Shown here: in pieces, positions 26,023 to 33,026 of the stretch | Position numbering within the stretch: position 1 is the first letter of the stretch | Layout of the letters: the number at the start of each line of letters is the position of its first letter | NCBI GenBank assembly: GCA_016792585.1 | Contig: JAEULB010000050.1 | Location: forward strand, 1-34,011 | Reading direction: 5' to 3' | DNA from: Rhodospirillaceae bacterium | GTDB taxonomy: Bacteria; Pseudomonadota; Alphaproteobacteria; SHVZ01 | Length of the DNA stretch: 34,011 nt | Translations under genes and position numbers: made by a program | Notes under the pieces: generated by a model | The model's database searches: none | Seen by the model: the letters and a program-made list of their open reading frames with translations, nothing else | Told to the model about the DNA's origin: nothing

Positions 26023-27093
26023 ATGGGGCTCCGATTCCTCGCCCGCACGATCGTCGCCGCTGCCTTCGCGCTCGCCGCGTCGAGTGCCTCGGCGCAGAGC
26101 TACCCGGCGCCGAAGGAAGGGGCCTGGATCGCCCGGGACTTCAAGTTCCACACCGGCGAGGTGATGCCGGAGCTGAAGCTGCACTACACGACCGTCGGCA
26201 ACCCGTCGGGCGAGCCGGTGCTGATTCTCCACGGTACCTCGCAATCCGGCACCGCGATGCTGTCCGCCGCGTTCGCCGGGGAGCTGTTCGGGCCTGGGCA
26301 GCCGCTGGACGCGGCCAAGTACTTCCTGATCCTTCCCGACGGGATCGGGCACGGCAAATCCTCGAAGCCTTCGGACGGGCTTCGCGGCTGGTTCCCGCAC
26401 TACAACTACGACGACATGGTCGCCGCCCAGTATCGGCTGGTGACCGAAGGCCTCGGCATCAAGCGGCTTCGCCTCGTCATCGGCAACTCGATGGGCGGGA
26501 TGCACACCTGGATCTGGGGCACGACGCATCCGGACTTCATGGACGCCCTGGTGCCGATGGCTTCCCAGCCGACCGAGATGGCGAGCCGCAACTGGATGAT
26601 GCGCCGGCTGATCATCGACTCGATCCGCTCGGACCCTGAATGGAAGGACGGCAACTACACGACCCAGCCGAAGGCCTTCCGCACCGCCAACGTCTTCTAC
26701 GGCATCGCCACCAACGGCGGCACGCTCGCCTTCCAGCAGATGGCGCCGACGCGGGAGGCCGCCGACAAGCTGCTCAACGAGCGGCTGGCATCTCCGACCT
26801 CGGCGGATGCCAACGACTTCCTTTATCAGTGGGATTCTTCTCGCGACTACGACGCGTCCGCGAACCTCGAGAAGATCAAGGCGACGCTGCTGGCGATCAA
26901 CTCCGCCGACGACGAACGCAATCCGCCCGAGACCGGCATCATGGAGCGCGAGCTGAAGCGCGTGAAGAACGCCCGGCTCTATCTGATCCCGGCAAGCGCC
27001 GACACCCGTGGCCACGGCACCACCGCCAGCGCCAAATGGTGGAAGCACCAGCTCCAGGAGCTGCTGCAGACGGCACCAAGAAAGGCGATGTAG
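26023..27093 (+). CDS. Secreted alpha/beta hydrolase of the MetX (homoserine acyltransferase-like) superfamily
   Basis: 356-residue protein with a signal peptide: basic start, hydrophobic stretch 8-22, and a signal peptidase I site after ASA at residue 24. The hydrolase fold shows the nucleophile Ser156 in IGNSMGGMHTW, probable Asp in SADDERNPPE, and His331 in TRGHGTT. SDPEWKDGNY matches the [10 protein letters not shown] segment of the MetX encoded at 7009-8181, so the two are distant paralogues. Export makes a CoA-dependent transferase role unlikely; a periplasmic esterase or peptidase is more plausible. An AGGGAGG ribosome site (26011-26017) sets the start. It is convergent with the MoaD-like gene, 3 bases apart. 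Confidence 0.85.
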   Translation: MGLRFLARTIVAAAFALAASSASAQSYPAPKEGAWIARDFKFHTGEVMPELKLHYTTVGNPSGEPVLILHGTSQSGTAMLSAAFAGELFGPGQPLDAAKYFLILPDGIGHGKSSKPSDGLRGWFPHYNYDDMVAAQYRLVTEGLGIKRLRLVIGNSMGGMHTWIWGTTHPDFMDALVPMASQPTEMASRNWMMRRLIIDSIRSDPEWKDGNYTTQPKAFRTANVFYGIATNGGTLAFQQMAPTREAADKLLNERLASPTSADANDFLYQWDSSRDYDASANLEKIKATLLAINSADDERNPPETGIMERELKRVKNARLYLIPASADTRGHGTTASAKWWKHQLQELLQTAPRKAM

Positions 27094-27096
27094 GCG

Positions 27097-27357
27097 TCAG
27101 CCGCCGCTGAGCGCCTGGACGATCGCGATCTCGTCCGCAGCCTTGAGCGGGCGCGAGAGATCGAAGACCTGTTCGCCGTTGACGAAGAGGCGCATGTGCC
27201 GGCGCATGCGGTCGTGCTCGTCGACCATGCGGAAGCGGATTCCCGGAAACTGCCGGTCGAGATCGGCCAGTACCGCGCCGACGGTGATGCCGTCCGCCTC
27301 CACCAGGCGTTTCTGCCTGGTGTAGGAGCGGAGCGGGGTCGGGATCAGGACCTTCAT
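27097..27357 (-). CDS. MoaD/ThiS family ubiquitin-like sulfur carrier (CysO-like)
   Basis: 86-residue beta-grasp protein ending in SGG, the diglycine tail that is adenylated and thiocarboxylated in sulfur carriers. IPTPLRSYT near the start and HMRLFVNGE followed by IAIVQALSGG at the end resemble mycobacterial CysO (cysteine synthesis) more than MoaD of molybdopterin synthase. No cysM, mec, moeB-like or moaE gene is near. It is the last gene of a tight minus-strand operon, 4 bases after the BNR repeat gene. Whether it carries sulfur or modifies proteins is unknown. Confidence 0.85.
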   Translation of the reverse strand: MKVLIPTPLRSYTRQKRLVEADGITVGAVLADLDRQFPGIRFRMVDEHDRMRRHMRLFVNGEQVFDLSRPLKAADEIAIVQALSGG

Positions 27358-27361
27358 GGGT

Positions 27362-28543
27362 TCAGCCGATCTCCGCGGTCTCCACTGCGTAGATCTCGGG
27401 CAGGTGCTGGGCCAGCACCGTCCATTTCTCGCCTTCGGTGCGGCTGGCCCAGACCTCGCCCGAGGTGGTGCCGAAATAGACGCCGACCGGATTTGCGCTG
27501 TCGGCGGCCATCGCCTGGCGCTTGACCGTCCACCACGCCTCCTTGACCGGCAGGCCCTCGATCTGGCGCTTCCAGGTCTTGCCGCCGTTGCGGGTGACGA
27601 AGGTGCCGGGGAGGCCGTCCGGGCTGGTCCGCGGCCAGACCGAGGTGCCGTCCATCGGAAACACCCAGGCGGTGTCGGCATCGCGCGGATGGACGACCAT
27701 CGGAAGCCCGATGTCGCCGACCTTCTTCGGCATCGCCTTGCCGACGCGGATCCACCTGGTCGAGGGCCGGTCGAGCCGGTAGATGCCGCAATGGTTCTGC
27801 TGCCAGAGCCGGTCGGGATCGCTCGGGCTCATGCGCACGCAATGCGGATCGTGGAAGGCGATGTTCTTCGGATCGAAGCCCTCGACCACGTCGAGCCCGT
27901 CGACCAGCGTCGACCAGCTCTTGCCGCCGTCGCGCGTCTCGTGCACGCCGCCGCCCGACATCGCGAAGTAGAGGTGCTTCGGATCGCGCGGGTCGACGAT
28001 GACCGAATGCATCTTCGGCCCGTCTGGCGTTCCGTCCTGCTCGCTGCCGAACCACTCGCGGAACTTCGGATCGTCGTGGAAGTTCGCGAACGGAGCCCAG
28101 GTGACGCCGCCATCCTCGGAACGGAACAGGCCCTGCGGCGAGGTGCCGGCGTACCAGACGTTCGGCTCGTTCGCATGCGCCGGCGTCAGCCAGAAGGTGT
28201 GGTCGACCGAGCGGTCGCGCATGCCGGACGGCGACTTGGCGAAGGCCGGTGGCTTCTTGGCTTCCTTCCAGGTCTTGCCGAGATCGGTCGAGTGGAAGAT
28301 CGTCGGTCCCAGATGGCCGGTCTTCGCCGCTGCCAGCAGCGTCCGGCCGTCGCGCGGATCGAGCACCATGTGGTTGATGACGTGGCCGAGGAAATGCGGA
28401 CCGCTGGTCTTCCATTCGCGCCGGGCAGCGTCGCTCCGGTAGATCCAGGCGCCCTTGCGGGTCGAGACCAGCACCGCGACTCCCGGCTTCGCCGGGGCTC
28501 GCTTCGCGTTCTTCTTGGCCGTCTTCTTCTTGGCGGTAGCCAT
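27362..28543 (-). CDS. Asp-box (BNR/sialidase-like) repeat beta-propeller protein
   Basis: 393-residue protein with at least five Asp-box-like motifs of the form S/T-x-D/N-x-G-x-T/S-W: residues 85-92, 142-149, 203-210, 317-324 and, degenerate, 367-374. This indicates a beta-propeller of the sialidase/VPS10 fold. Catalytic residues of true sialidases (arginine triad, FRIP) are not apparent, so a glycosidase role is unsupported. There is no signal peptide; residues 1-20 form a Lys/Ala-rich basic tail (MATAKKKTAKK). The start is fixed by a perfect AAGGAGG (28552-28558) that overlaps the TAA of the MarR gene. The MoaD-like gene follows by 4 bases. Confidence 0.83.
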   Translation of the reverse strand: MATAKKKTAKKNAKRAPAKPGVAVLVSTRKGAWIYRSDAARREWKTSGPHFLGHVINHMVLDPRDGRTLLAAAKTGHLGPTIFHSTDLGKTWKEAKKPPAFAKSPSGMRDRSVDHTFWLTPAHANEPNVWYAGTSPQGLFRSEDGGVTWAPFANFHDDPKFREWFGSEQDGTPDGPKMHSVIVDPRDPKHLYFAMSGGGVHETRDGGKSWSTLVDGLDVVEGFDPKNIAFHDPHCVRMSPSDPDRLWQQNHCGIYRLDRPSTRWIRVGKAMPKKVGDIGLPMVVHPRDADTAWVFPMDGTSVWPRTSPDGLPGTFVTRNGGKTWKRQIEGLPVKEAWWTVKRQAMAADSANPVGVYFGTTSGEVWASRTEGEKWTVLAQHLPEIYAVETAEIG

Positions 28544-28556
28544 TCGTCGGTCCTCC

Positions 28557-28931
28557 TTAAGCCGATGCGATCGCCGCACTATCTTGCGCGGCTTTCCATG
28601 ATGGATACGCGGCTTCCAGTTTTCGGCGGCCGCTGGCGGTGATCTTGATCGGCCGCTCGCGGCGGTCGCCGGTACGCTCGCTGCCGATCCAGCCGTTGCG
28701 TCGAAGCAGGGCAGCACCCCTGGTCAGCGTCGTCCGCTCGAGCCCGAGGAACTCGGCGAGCTCGCTCATCGGCTTCGGTCCCGACAGCGCCAGCGATGCC
28801 AGGATCGAGAACTGGGTGGCCTTGAGGCCGTGACGGCGCAGCTCCGCCTCGAAGTGCCGGGTGATCGTTCGCGCGGCGCGCCGCGCGGCGAGACAGCGGC
28901 AGTCGATGCAGTCGGCGAGGTCGATGCTCAT
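28557..28931 (-). CDS. MarR family transcriptional regulator with N-terminal cysteine cluster
   Basis: 124-residue winged-helix regulator, short for MarR proteins. The N-terminal helix carries Cys8, Cys11 and Cys13 in ADCIDCRCLAARRAARTITR. The recognition helix region is about 55-75 (MSELAEFLGLERTTLTRG) and the wing has TGDRRERPI. Cysteines at the dimer interface helix suggest a redox or thiol/metal-responsive switch; this is inference. The ATG at 28929-28931 lies only 7 bases after a predicted -10 box, so the mRNA may be leaderless. Its TAA stop forms part of the ribosome site of the BNR gene, coupling the two. It probably represses its own operon through the palindrome at 28940-28951. Confidence 0.88.
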   Translation of the reverse strand: MSIDLADCIDCRCLAARRAARTITRHFEAELRRHGLKATQFSILASLALSGPKPMSELAEFLGLERTTLTRGAALLRRNGWIGSERTGDRRERPIKITASGRRKLEAAYPSWKAAQDSAAIASA

Positions 28932-28938
28932 GGCATTC

Positions 28939-28966
28939 AGTGTAGATACACCTATCGAGGCGTCAA
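28939..28966 (-). promoter_or_regulatory. Predicted promoter and operator of the MarR-BNR-MoaD operon
   Basis: On the minus strand TTGACG (28966 down to 28961), a 16-base spacer and TACACT (28944 down to 28939). A palindrome GTGTA-GA-TACAC (28940-28951) overlaps the -10 element, the expected place for an autorepressor site. The ATG begins at 28931, leaving practically no leader. Confidence 0.5.
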
Positions 28967-28987
28967 GCAACCGGTGGCTGCGACGGA

Positions 28988-29431
28988 TCAGCTGTCGCCG
29001 TAGCGGTTGGGCGTGGCGAGCACGGCCATGGTCACGCGCGAGATGCAGACGAGCTTGTCCTTCTCGTCGGCGATCCGCACTTCCCAGATGTGGCTGGAGC
29101 GGCCCATATGGATCGGGCGCGCCGTGCCATAGACGTAGCCGGATGCCGCAGCACGGACATGGTTGGCATTGATCTCCATGCCGACGCAGTGGTGTTTGCT
29201 CGAGTCGACGGCGAAGGTGGCGGCCCACGACGCCAGCGTCTCGGCGAGCACGACCGATGCGCCGCCATGCAGTACGCCGGCCGGCTGCTTGGTCCGCTGG
29301 TCGACCGGCATGCGTGCCTTCAGGAAATCGTCGCCGATCTCGACGATCTCGATACCGACATGGCTGATCAACGTGCCGGCGGAATGCTTGTTGACCGCCT
29401 CGACCGTGATCTCGCGCGTCCAGATCGCCAT
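28988..29431 (-). CDS. Hotdog-fold thioesterase (PaaI/YdiI-like)
   Basis: 147-residue single-hotdog protein that probably hydrolyses an acyl- or aroyl-CoA thioester in the cytoplasm. The active-site helix contains GVLHGGASVVLAETLASW (His, Gly-Gly, Glu nucleophile/base), followed by GMEINANHVRAA and the closing strands. This pattern is that of PaaI/YdiI/EntH-type enzymes; the substrate cannot be set. It begins 13 bases after trpF on the same strand, so it is likely co-transcribed with pyrF-trpF. A 56-base gap with its own promoter separates it from the MarR gene downstream. Confidence 0.88.
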   Translation of the reverse strand: MAIWTREITVEAVNKHSAGTLISHVGIEIVEIGDDFLKARMPVDQRTKQPAGVLHGGASVVLAETLASWAATFAVDSSKHHCVGMEINANHVRAAASGYVYGTARPIHMGRSSHIWEVRIADEKDKLVCISRVTMAVLATPNRYGDS

Positions 29432-29444
29432 AGCGCCTCGCTCG

Positions 29445-30083
29445 TCAGGACCGGCCGGCCGCCGCCAGGAACTGTCTGATCTTTTCCGGCGACTTCTCGC
29501 CGGGCCTGTCCTCGACGCCGGAGGAGACATCGACGCGGGTGGCGCCGGTCGAGCGGATCGCCTCGGCGACGTTCGCCGGCGTGAGCCCACCGGCGAGGAA
29601 CCAGGGCAGCGACCACCTGGCGTCCTTGAGAAGCTGCCAGTCGAACGGGAGCCCGTTGCCGCCGGGAAGCCCGCCCGGCGGCGGCTTGGCGTCGAACATC
29701 AGGATGTCGGCGACCGCCTCGTAGGCGCGGGCGCGAGCGATGTCCTCGGACGTCGCGATCGACAGAACCTTCATCACCGTCCGGCCGGTGCGCGTCCGGA
29801 TCTCGCGTACGCGTTCAGGCGTCTCCTTGCCGTGGAGCTGAACGATGTCGGGGGCCAGCGCCTCGGCGATCCGGTCGATCAGCGCATCATCGGCATCGAC
29901 GACCAGGGCGACCTTCGACACGGTTGCGGGCACGCCTGCCGTGATCTGCGCCGCGACCTCGGGCGTCACCGAGCGCGGCGACGGCGGATAGAAATTGAGT
30001 CCGATGAACGCGGCACCGCCCTCGACCGCGGCAGCGACCGTCTCCGGCGTCCTGAGCCCGCAGATCTTGACCGACGCCGTCAC
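29445..30083 (-). CDS. trpF: Phosphoribosylanthranilate isomerase
   Basis: Amadori rearrangement of phosphoribosylanthranilate in tryptophan synthesis. The 212-residue TIM barrel has the catalytic Cys8 in VKICGLRTPE, IGLNFYPPSPR, VQLHG, and the catalytic Asp in VDVSSGVE near the phosphate-binding end. It starts at a GTG that overlaps the pyrF stop (GTGA), hence is translationally coupled. The usual downstream neighbour trpB is displaced by about 3.6 kb. A thioesterase gene follows by 13 bases. Confidence 0.95.
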   Translation of the reverse strand: MTASVKICGLRTPETVAAAVEGGAAFIGLNFYPPSPRSVTPEVAAQITAGVPATVSKVALVVDADDALIDRIAEALAPDIVQLHGKETPERVREIRTRTGRTVMKVLSIATSEDIARARAYEAVADILMFDAKPPPGGLPGGNGLPFDWQLLKDARWSLPWFLAGGLTPANVAEAIRSTGATRVDVSSGVEDRPGEKSPEKIRQFLAAAGRS

Positions 30084-30811
30084 GCCGCCTCGGCCATGTG
30101 GCGCGCGATCTCGTCGACCGCGGTGCCGGGATCCTTGGCCTGGGTGATCGGCCGGCCGATCACGATGTAGCTGGCGCCGCGGCGCACGGCCTCGGCTGGC
30201 GTCACCACGCGCTTCTGGTCGTCGCCGGCGGCGGCCATGCGGATGCCCGGCACGACCAGCAGGAAGTCGGGGCCGTGCTCGGCGCGGAGCGCCGCCGACT
30301 CCTCGGCCGAGCAGACCACGCCGTCGAGGCCCGAGCGCCGGGTGAGGTCGGCCAGGCGCTTCACCTGGTCGAGCGCCGGCCCCTTCTGCCCGACCTGATC
30401 GAGGTCGCTGCCGTCGAGGCTCGTCAGCACGGTGACCGCGAGCATGCGCGGCCGCTCGACGCCGGCCTTGGTGGCGGCGTCGCCGGCGGCGTCGCGCGCC
30501 GCCTCCATCATCGCCTTGCCGCCCGAGGCATGCACATTGAGGAGGTAGGGCGAGCAGCTCGCGACCAGCGAGCGCACGGCGCCGGCGACCGTGTTCGGGA
30601 TATCGTGCAGCTTCATGTCGAGGAAGATCTTGGCGCCGGTCGCTTCGGCGACCTGACGCACGCCTTGCGGTCCGTGCGCGCCGTAGAATTCGAGGCCGAG
30701 CTTGAGGCCGCCGATCTTCGGTGCGAGGCCGCTGCCGATGCTGCGGGCCCAGGCGAGATCGGTGGTGTCGAGGGCGCAGAAGACGCGCCGGATGGGTGCG
30801 GTCTTGGTCAT
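30080..30811 (-). CDS. pyrF: Orotidine 5'-phosphate decarboxylase
   Basis: Last step of UMP synthesis. The 243-residue TIM barrel has the catalytic Asp65-x-Lys67-x2-Asp70 array in FLDMKLHDIPNT, Lys38 in LKLGLEF, and the phosphate site near VPGIR. Length is standard. It is the first gene of pyrF-trpF-thioesterase on the minus strand and divergent from a GNAT gene across 47 bases. A TATAAG -10-like element (30825 down to 30820) lies only 8 bases from the ATG, so the message may be nearly leaderless. Confidence 0.96.
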   Translation of the reverse strand: MTKTAPIRRVFCALDTTDLAWARSIGSGLAPKIGGLKLGLEFYGAHGPQGVRQVAEATGAKIFLDMKLHDIPNTVAGAVRSLVASCSPYLLNVHASGGKAMMEAARDAAGDAATKAGVERPRMLAVTVLTSLDGSDLDQVGQKGPALDQVKRLADLTRRSGLDGVVCSAEESAALRAEHGPDFLLVVPGIRMAAAGDDQKRVVTPAEAVRRGASYIVIGRPITQAKDPGTAVDEIARHMAEAA

Positions 30812-30858
30812 GGCGCGGGCTTATAGCAGAGCCTCCGAGGCAAGGGTAAGGTCCGGCC

Positions 30859-31344
30859 ATGGACGAGCCTGAGATCCGCCCGGCGATTCCCGCCGATGTC
30901 CCTGAAATCCTTCGATTGATCCGCGCATTGGCCGCTGCCGGCGAGCGGCCGGCGCCGCTGGTGGCGCCGGTCACCGAAGCCTCGGTGCTGGCCGACGGAT
31001 TCGGGCCCTCGGCCGCCTTCGAGGTGATCCTCGGCTGCCGCGGCGAGCGCGCGGTCGGGTTCGCGCAGTTCTATCTGACCTACGCCGCGTGGATCGGCCA
31101 GCGCACGGTCACGATCGCCAACCTCTATGTCGAGCCGGACGAGCGGCGCGGCGGCCTCGCACGAACGCTGGTCGCCTCGGTCGCGAAGAAGGCGCTTGCG
31201 GCCGGGGCGACGCGTCTCGAGCTTTTCGTCGAGGTCACCAATCCGGCGCGTGCCTTCTACACGCGTCTCGGATTCGTCGAGATGACCGATATCCGCTGCC
31301 GCATCGAAGCCGGCGGCATGATGAAGCTGGCAGAGGGTTCCTGA
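30859..31344 (+). CDS. GNAT family N-acetyltransferase
   Basis: 161-residue GCN5-related acetyltransferase. Motif A, which binds acetyl-CoA pyrophosphate, lies at IANLYVEPDERRGGLARTLV, with motif B in LELFVEVTNPARAFYTRLGF. Similar proteins acetylate polyamines or other amines (diamine/thialysine acetyltransferase-like FARFYLTY segment), but the acceptor is unknown. The start has a modest AAGG ribosome site. Its TGA shares an A with the ATG of the YjbR-like gene, so they are co-translated. Confidence 0.88.
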   Translation: MDEPEIRPAIPADVPEILRLIRALAAAGERPAPLVAPVTEASVLADGFGPSAAFEVILGCRGERAVGFAQFYLTYAAWIGQRTVTIANLYVEPDERRGGLARTLVASVAKKALAAGATRLELFVEVTNPARAFYTRLGFVEMTDIRCRIEAGGMMKLAEGS

Positions 31345-31748
31345 TGGCGAAGAAGCAGCTCAAGCGCGTCGAGGCCCAGCTTCGCGACCACGGACTCGCA
31401 TTTCCCGAGACGCACGAGGACTTCCCCTGGGGCGAGCGGGCGCTCAAGGTGAAGGGCAAGGTCTTCGTCTTCATGCGCTGCGAGGACACGCTTGGGTTCT
31501 CGGTCAAGCTGCCCTTCACCCGCGACGAGGCGCTGAAGGTTCCGAACGCGGTGCCGACGGGCTACGGCCTCGGCAAGGCCGGATGGGTCTCGATGTCCTT
31601 CGAGGCGGATGACGAGATTCCGGTCGATCGGATCAAGCGCTGGTTCGGCGAGAGCTATCGCGCCGTCGCGCCGAGGAAGCTGGTCGAGCTTCTCGACGGG
31701 CCGAAGCCGAAGGCGCCGCCCCAGAAAAAGACGACGAAGCGGCGCTAG
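31344..31748 (+). CDS. MmcQ/YjbR family DNA-binding-like protein
   Basis: 134-residue protein of the MmcQ/YjbR family. It has FPETHEDFPWGERALKVKGKVFVFM near the start (the family's HE-x-PWG and K-x-F-x-F core), a GLGKAGWVSM turn, and a C-terminal helix SYRAVAPRKLVELL. The family has a double-wing-like fold and uncertain function; DNA binding has been proposed from structure. The tail is basic (PPQKKTTKRR). It starts within the stop codon of the GNAT gene. Its TAG stop and that of the convergent ornithine cyclodeaminase share the palindrome CTAG. Confidence 0.85.
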   Translation: MAKKQLKRVEAQLRDHGLAFPETHEDFPWGERALKVKGKVFVFMRCEDTLGFSVKLPFTRDEALKVPNAVPTGYGLGKAGWVSMSFEADDEIPVDRIKRWFGESYRAVAPRKLVELLDGPKPKAPPQKKTTKRR

Positions 31749-32674
31749 CTCCGCTCGAAGGCGAGTTGGGCGGCGGCGAGATCCTCGAGCGCGGTGCCGA
31801 CCGACTTGAAGACGGTGATCTCGTCCGCACGGCCACGGCCCTTCACCTGGCCGCGCGTGAGCTCGAACAGGTCGCCGACCACGTCCTTGAGCACGCCGGA
31901 GGCGAGCGGCTGCACGATGTCGCCGGCTTCTTTGGTGGCGCCGGCGCGGGTGTCGACATAGACGCGGCCACGGCGGATGGCGTCGTCGTCGGTCTCGCGC
32001 ATCTTCGGCGTATAGGCGCCGACCATGTCGAGATGGGCGCCCGTCTTGAGCCAGGCACCCCTCACGACCGGCTCGGCCGAGAGCGTCGCGGTGGTGACGA
32101 TGTCCGCGGCCTTTGCTGCGGCCTGTAGATCCTCCGTCGCCTCCACCGGCAATCCCTTCCCGGCGAGATCGGCCGCGAGCTTCCTCGCTTTCCCGGGATT
32201 GCGGCCCCAGATCGAGATCCGGCGGATCGAGCGCGTGGTCGCATGCGCCTGGATCAGATGCGGAGCGAGCGCGCCGGTGCCGATCATCAGGTGATGGCTT
32301 GCGTTCTCGCGCGCGAGGTAGGTCGCGGCGAGCGCCGAGGCGGCGGCCGTGCGCCGCAAGGTCAGCATCGGACCGTCGATCAGCGCCAGCGGCTGACCGG
32401 TCGTACCGTCGAGCAGCGTGTAGATGCCCATCACCGCCGGCAGGCTCTTCTCGCCATTGCCGGGGAACACGGTGACCATCTTCACGCCGATGTGCTTGCC
32501 GACCTGCCAGGCGGGCATCAGCAGCAGGATCGCGCCCGGCTGACCCGGGACTTCGACAGGGTGGTGATGACGCGTCGGCAGCTCGCAGCCGGCCTTGAAC
32601 ATCTCGCGCAGGCGGTCGATCAGCGAAGGGAAGTCGAGGCGGCGCTCGACCTCCCGGGCATCCAGGGTCAGCAT
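31745..32674 (-). CDS. Ornithine cyclodeaminase / mu-crystallin family protein
   Basis: 309-residue Rossmann protein. The NAD(P) motif is IGTGALAPHLIQA (about residues 132-144), the substrate-binding region has GVKMVTVFPGN and the Arg/Lys residues typical of the family, and MVGAYTPKMRE follows. Members include ornithine cyclodeaminase (ornithine to proline), pyrroline-2-carboxylate reductase and alanine dehydrogenase; sequence alone does not choose. It lies 5 bases after lapA, in an ihfB-lapA-ocd operon. The stop overlaps that of the convergent YjbR gene. Confidence 0.87.
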   Translation of the reverse strand: MLTLDAREVERRLDFPSLIDRLREMFKAGCELPTRHHHPVEVPGQPGAILLLMPAWQVGKHIGVKMVTVFPGNGEKSLPAVMGIYTLLDGTTGQPLALIDGPMLTLRRTAAASALAATYLARENASHHLMIGTGALAPHLIQAHATTRSIRRISIWGRNPGKARKLAADLAGKGLPVEATEDLQAAAKAADIVTTATLSAEPVVRGAWLKTGAHLDMVGAYTPKMRETDDDAIRRGRVYVDTRAGATKEAGDIVQPLASGVLKDVVGDLFELTRGQVKGRGRADEITVFKSVGTALEDLAAAQLAFERS

Positions 32675-32679
32675 GGGTT

Positions 32680-33021
32680 TCAGGCTCTTGGTGGCTGCGC
32701 CAGGGCGGGGAGGGACGAGGCCGGCGACCGGGCCGCCTCGGCGAGCTTCCGCTCGGCGGCTTCGGCACGCTTCGCCTCGCGGCGGGCGCGGTAACGGGCG
32801 GCGAGGGTGCGTACGCTCGCCAGCGCGGCGCCGGCGAGGAAGCCGAGGCCAAGCGTCCCCAGAGCCAGCAGGTAGATCGGCATTTCGATCAAATCGTCGA
32901 AAGGCCAGAGTCCGATCGCGACCGGGCCGCGGTTGGAGAGCGCAAAGGCGATGACGAGAAGGGTGAGCGGCAGGGTGACGACGACTCCGAGCGCGCGCGC
33001 CAATGCTGACCGGCGCGCCAT
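32680..33021 (-). CDS. LapA-domain inner-membrane protein
   Basis: 113-residue protein with two hydrophobic helices (about residues 10-28 and 47-72) and a basic, coiled-coil-like C-terminal tail rich in Arg, Ala and Glu. ALSNRGPVAIGLWPF is the common LapA/DUF1049 beginning. In enterobacteria LapA/LapB regulate lipopolysaccharide synthesis; in alphaproteobacteria the small LapA-like gene is found next to ihfB, as here (5 bases apart). No LapB TPR protein is visible. Confidence 0.85.
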   Translation of the reverse strand: MARRSALARALGVVVTLPLTLLVIAFALSNRGPVAIGLWPFDDLIEMPIYLLALGTLGLGFLAGAALASVRTLAARYRARREAKRAEAAERKLAEAARSPASSLPALAQPPRA

Positions 33022-33026
33022 CGGAG

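Noticed and set aside
27362..28543. Exo-alpha-sialidase activity for the BNR protein
   Set aside because: Asp boxes are structural; the arginine triad, FRIP motif and signal peptide of sialidases are not visible.
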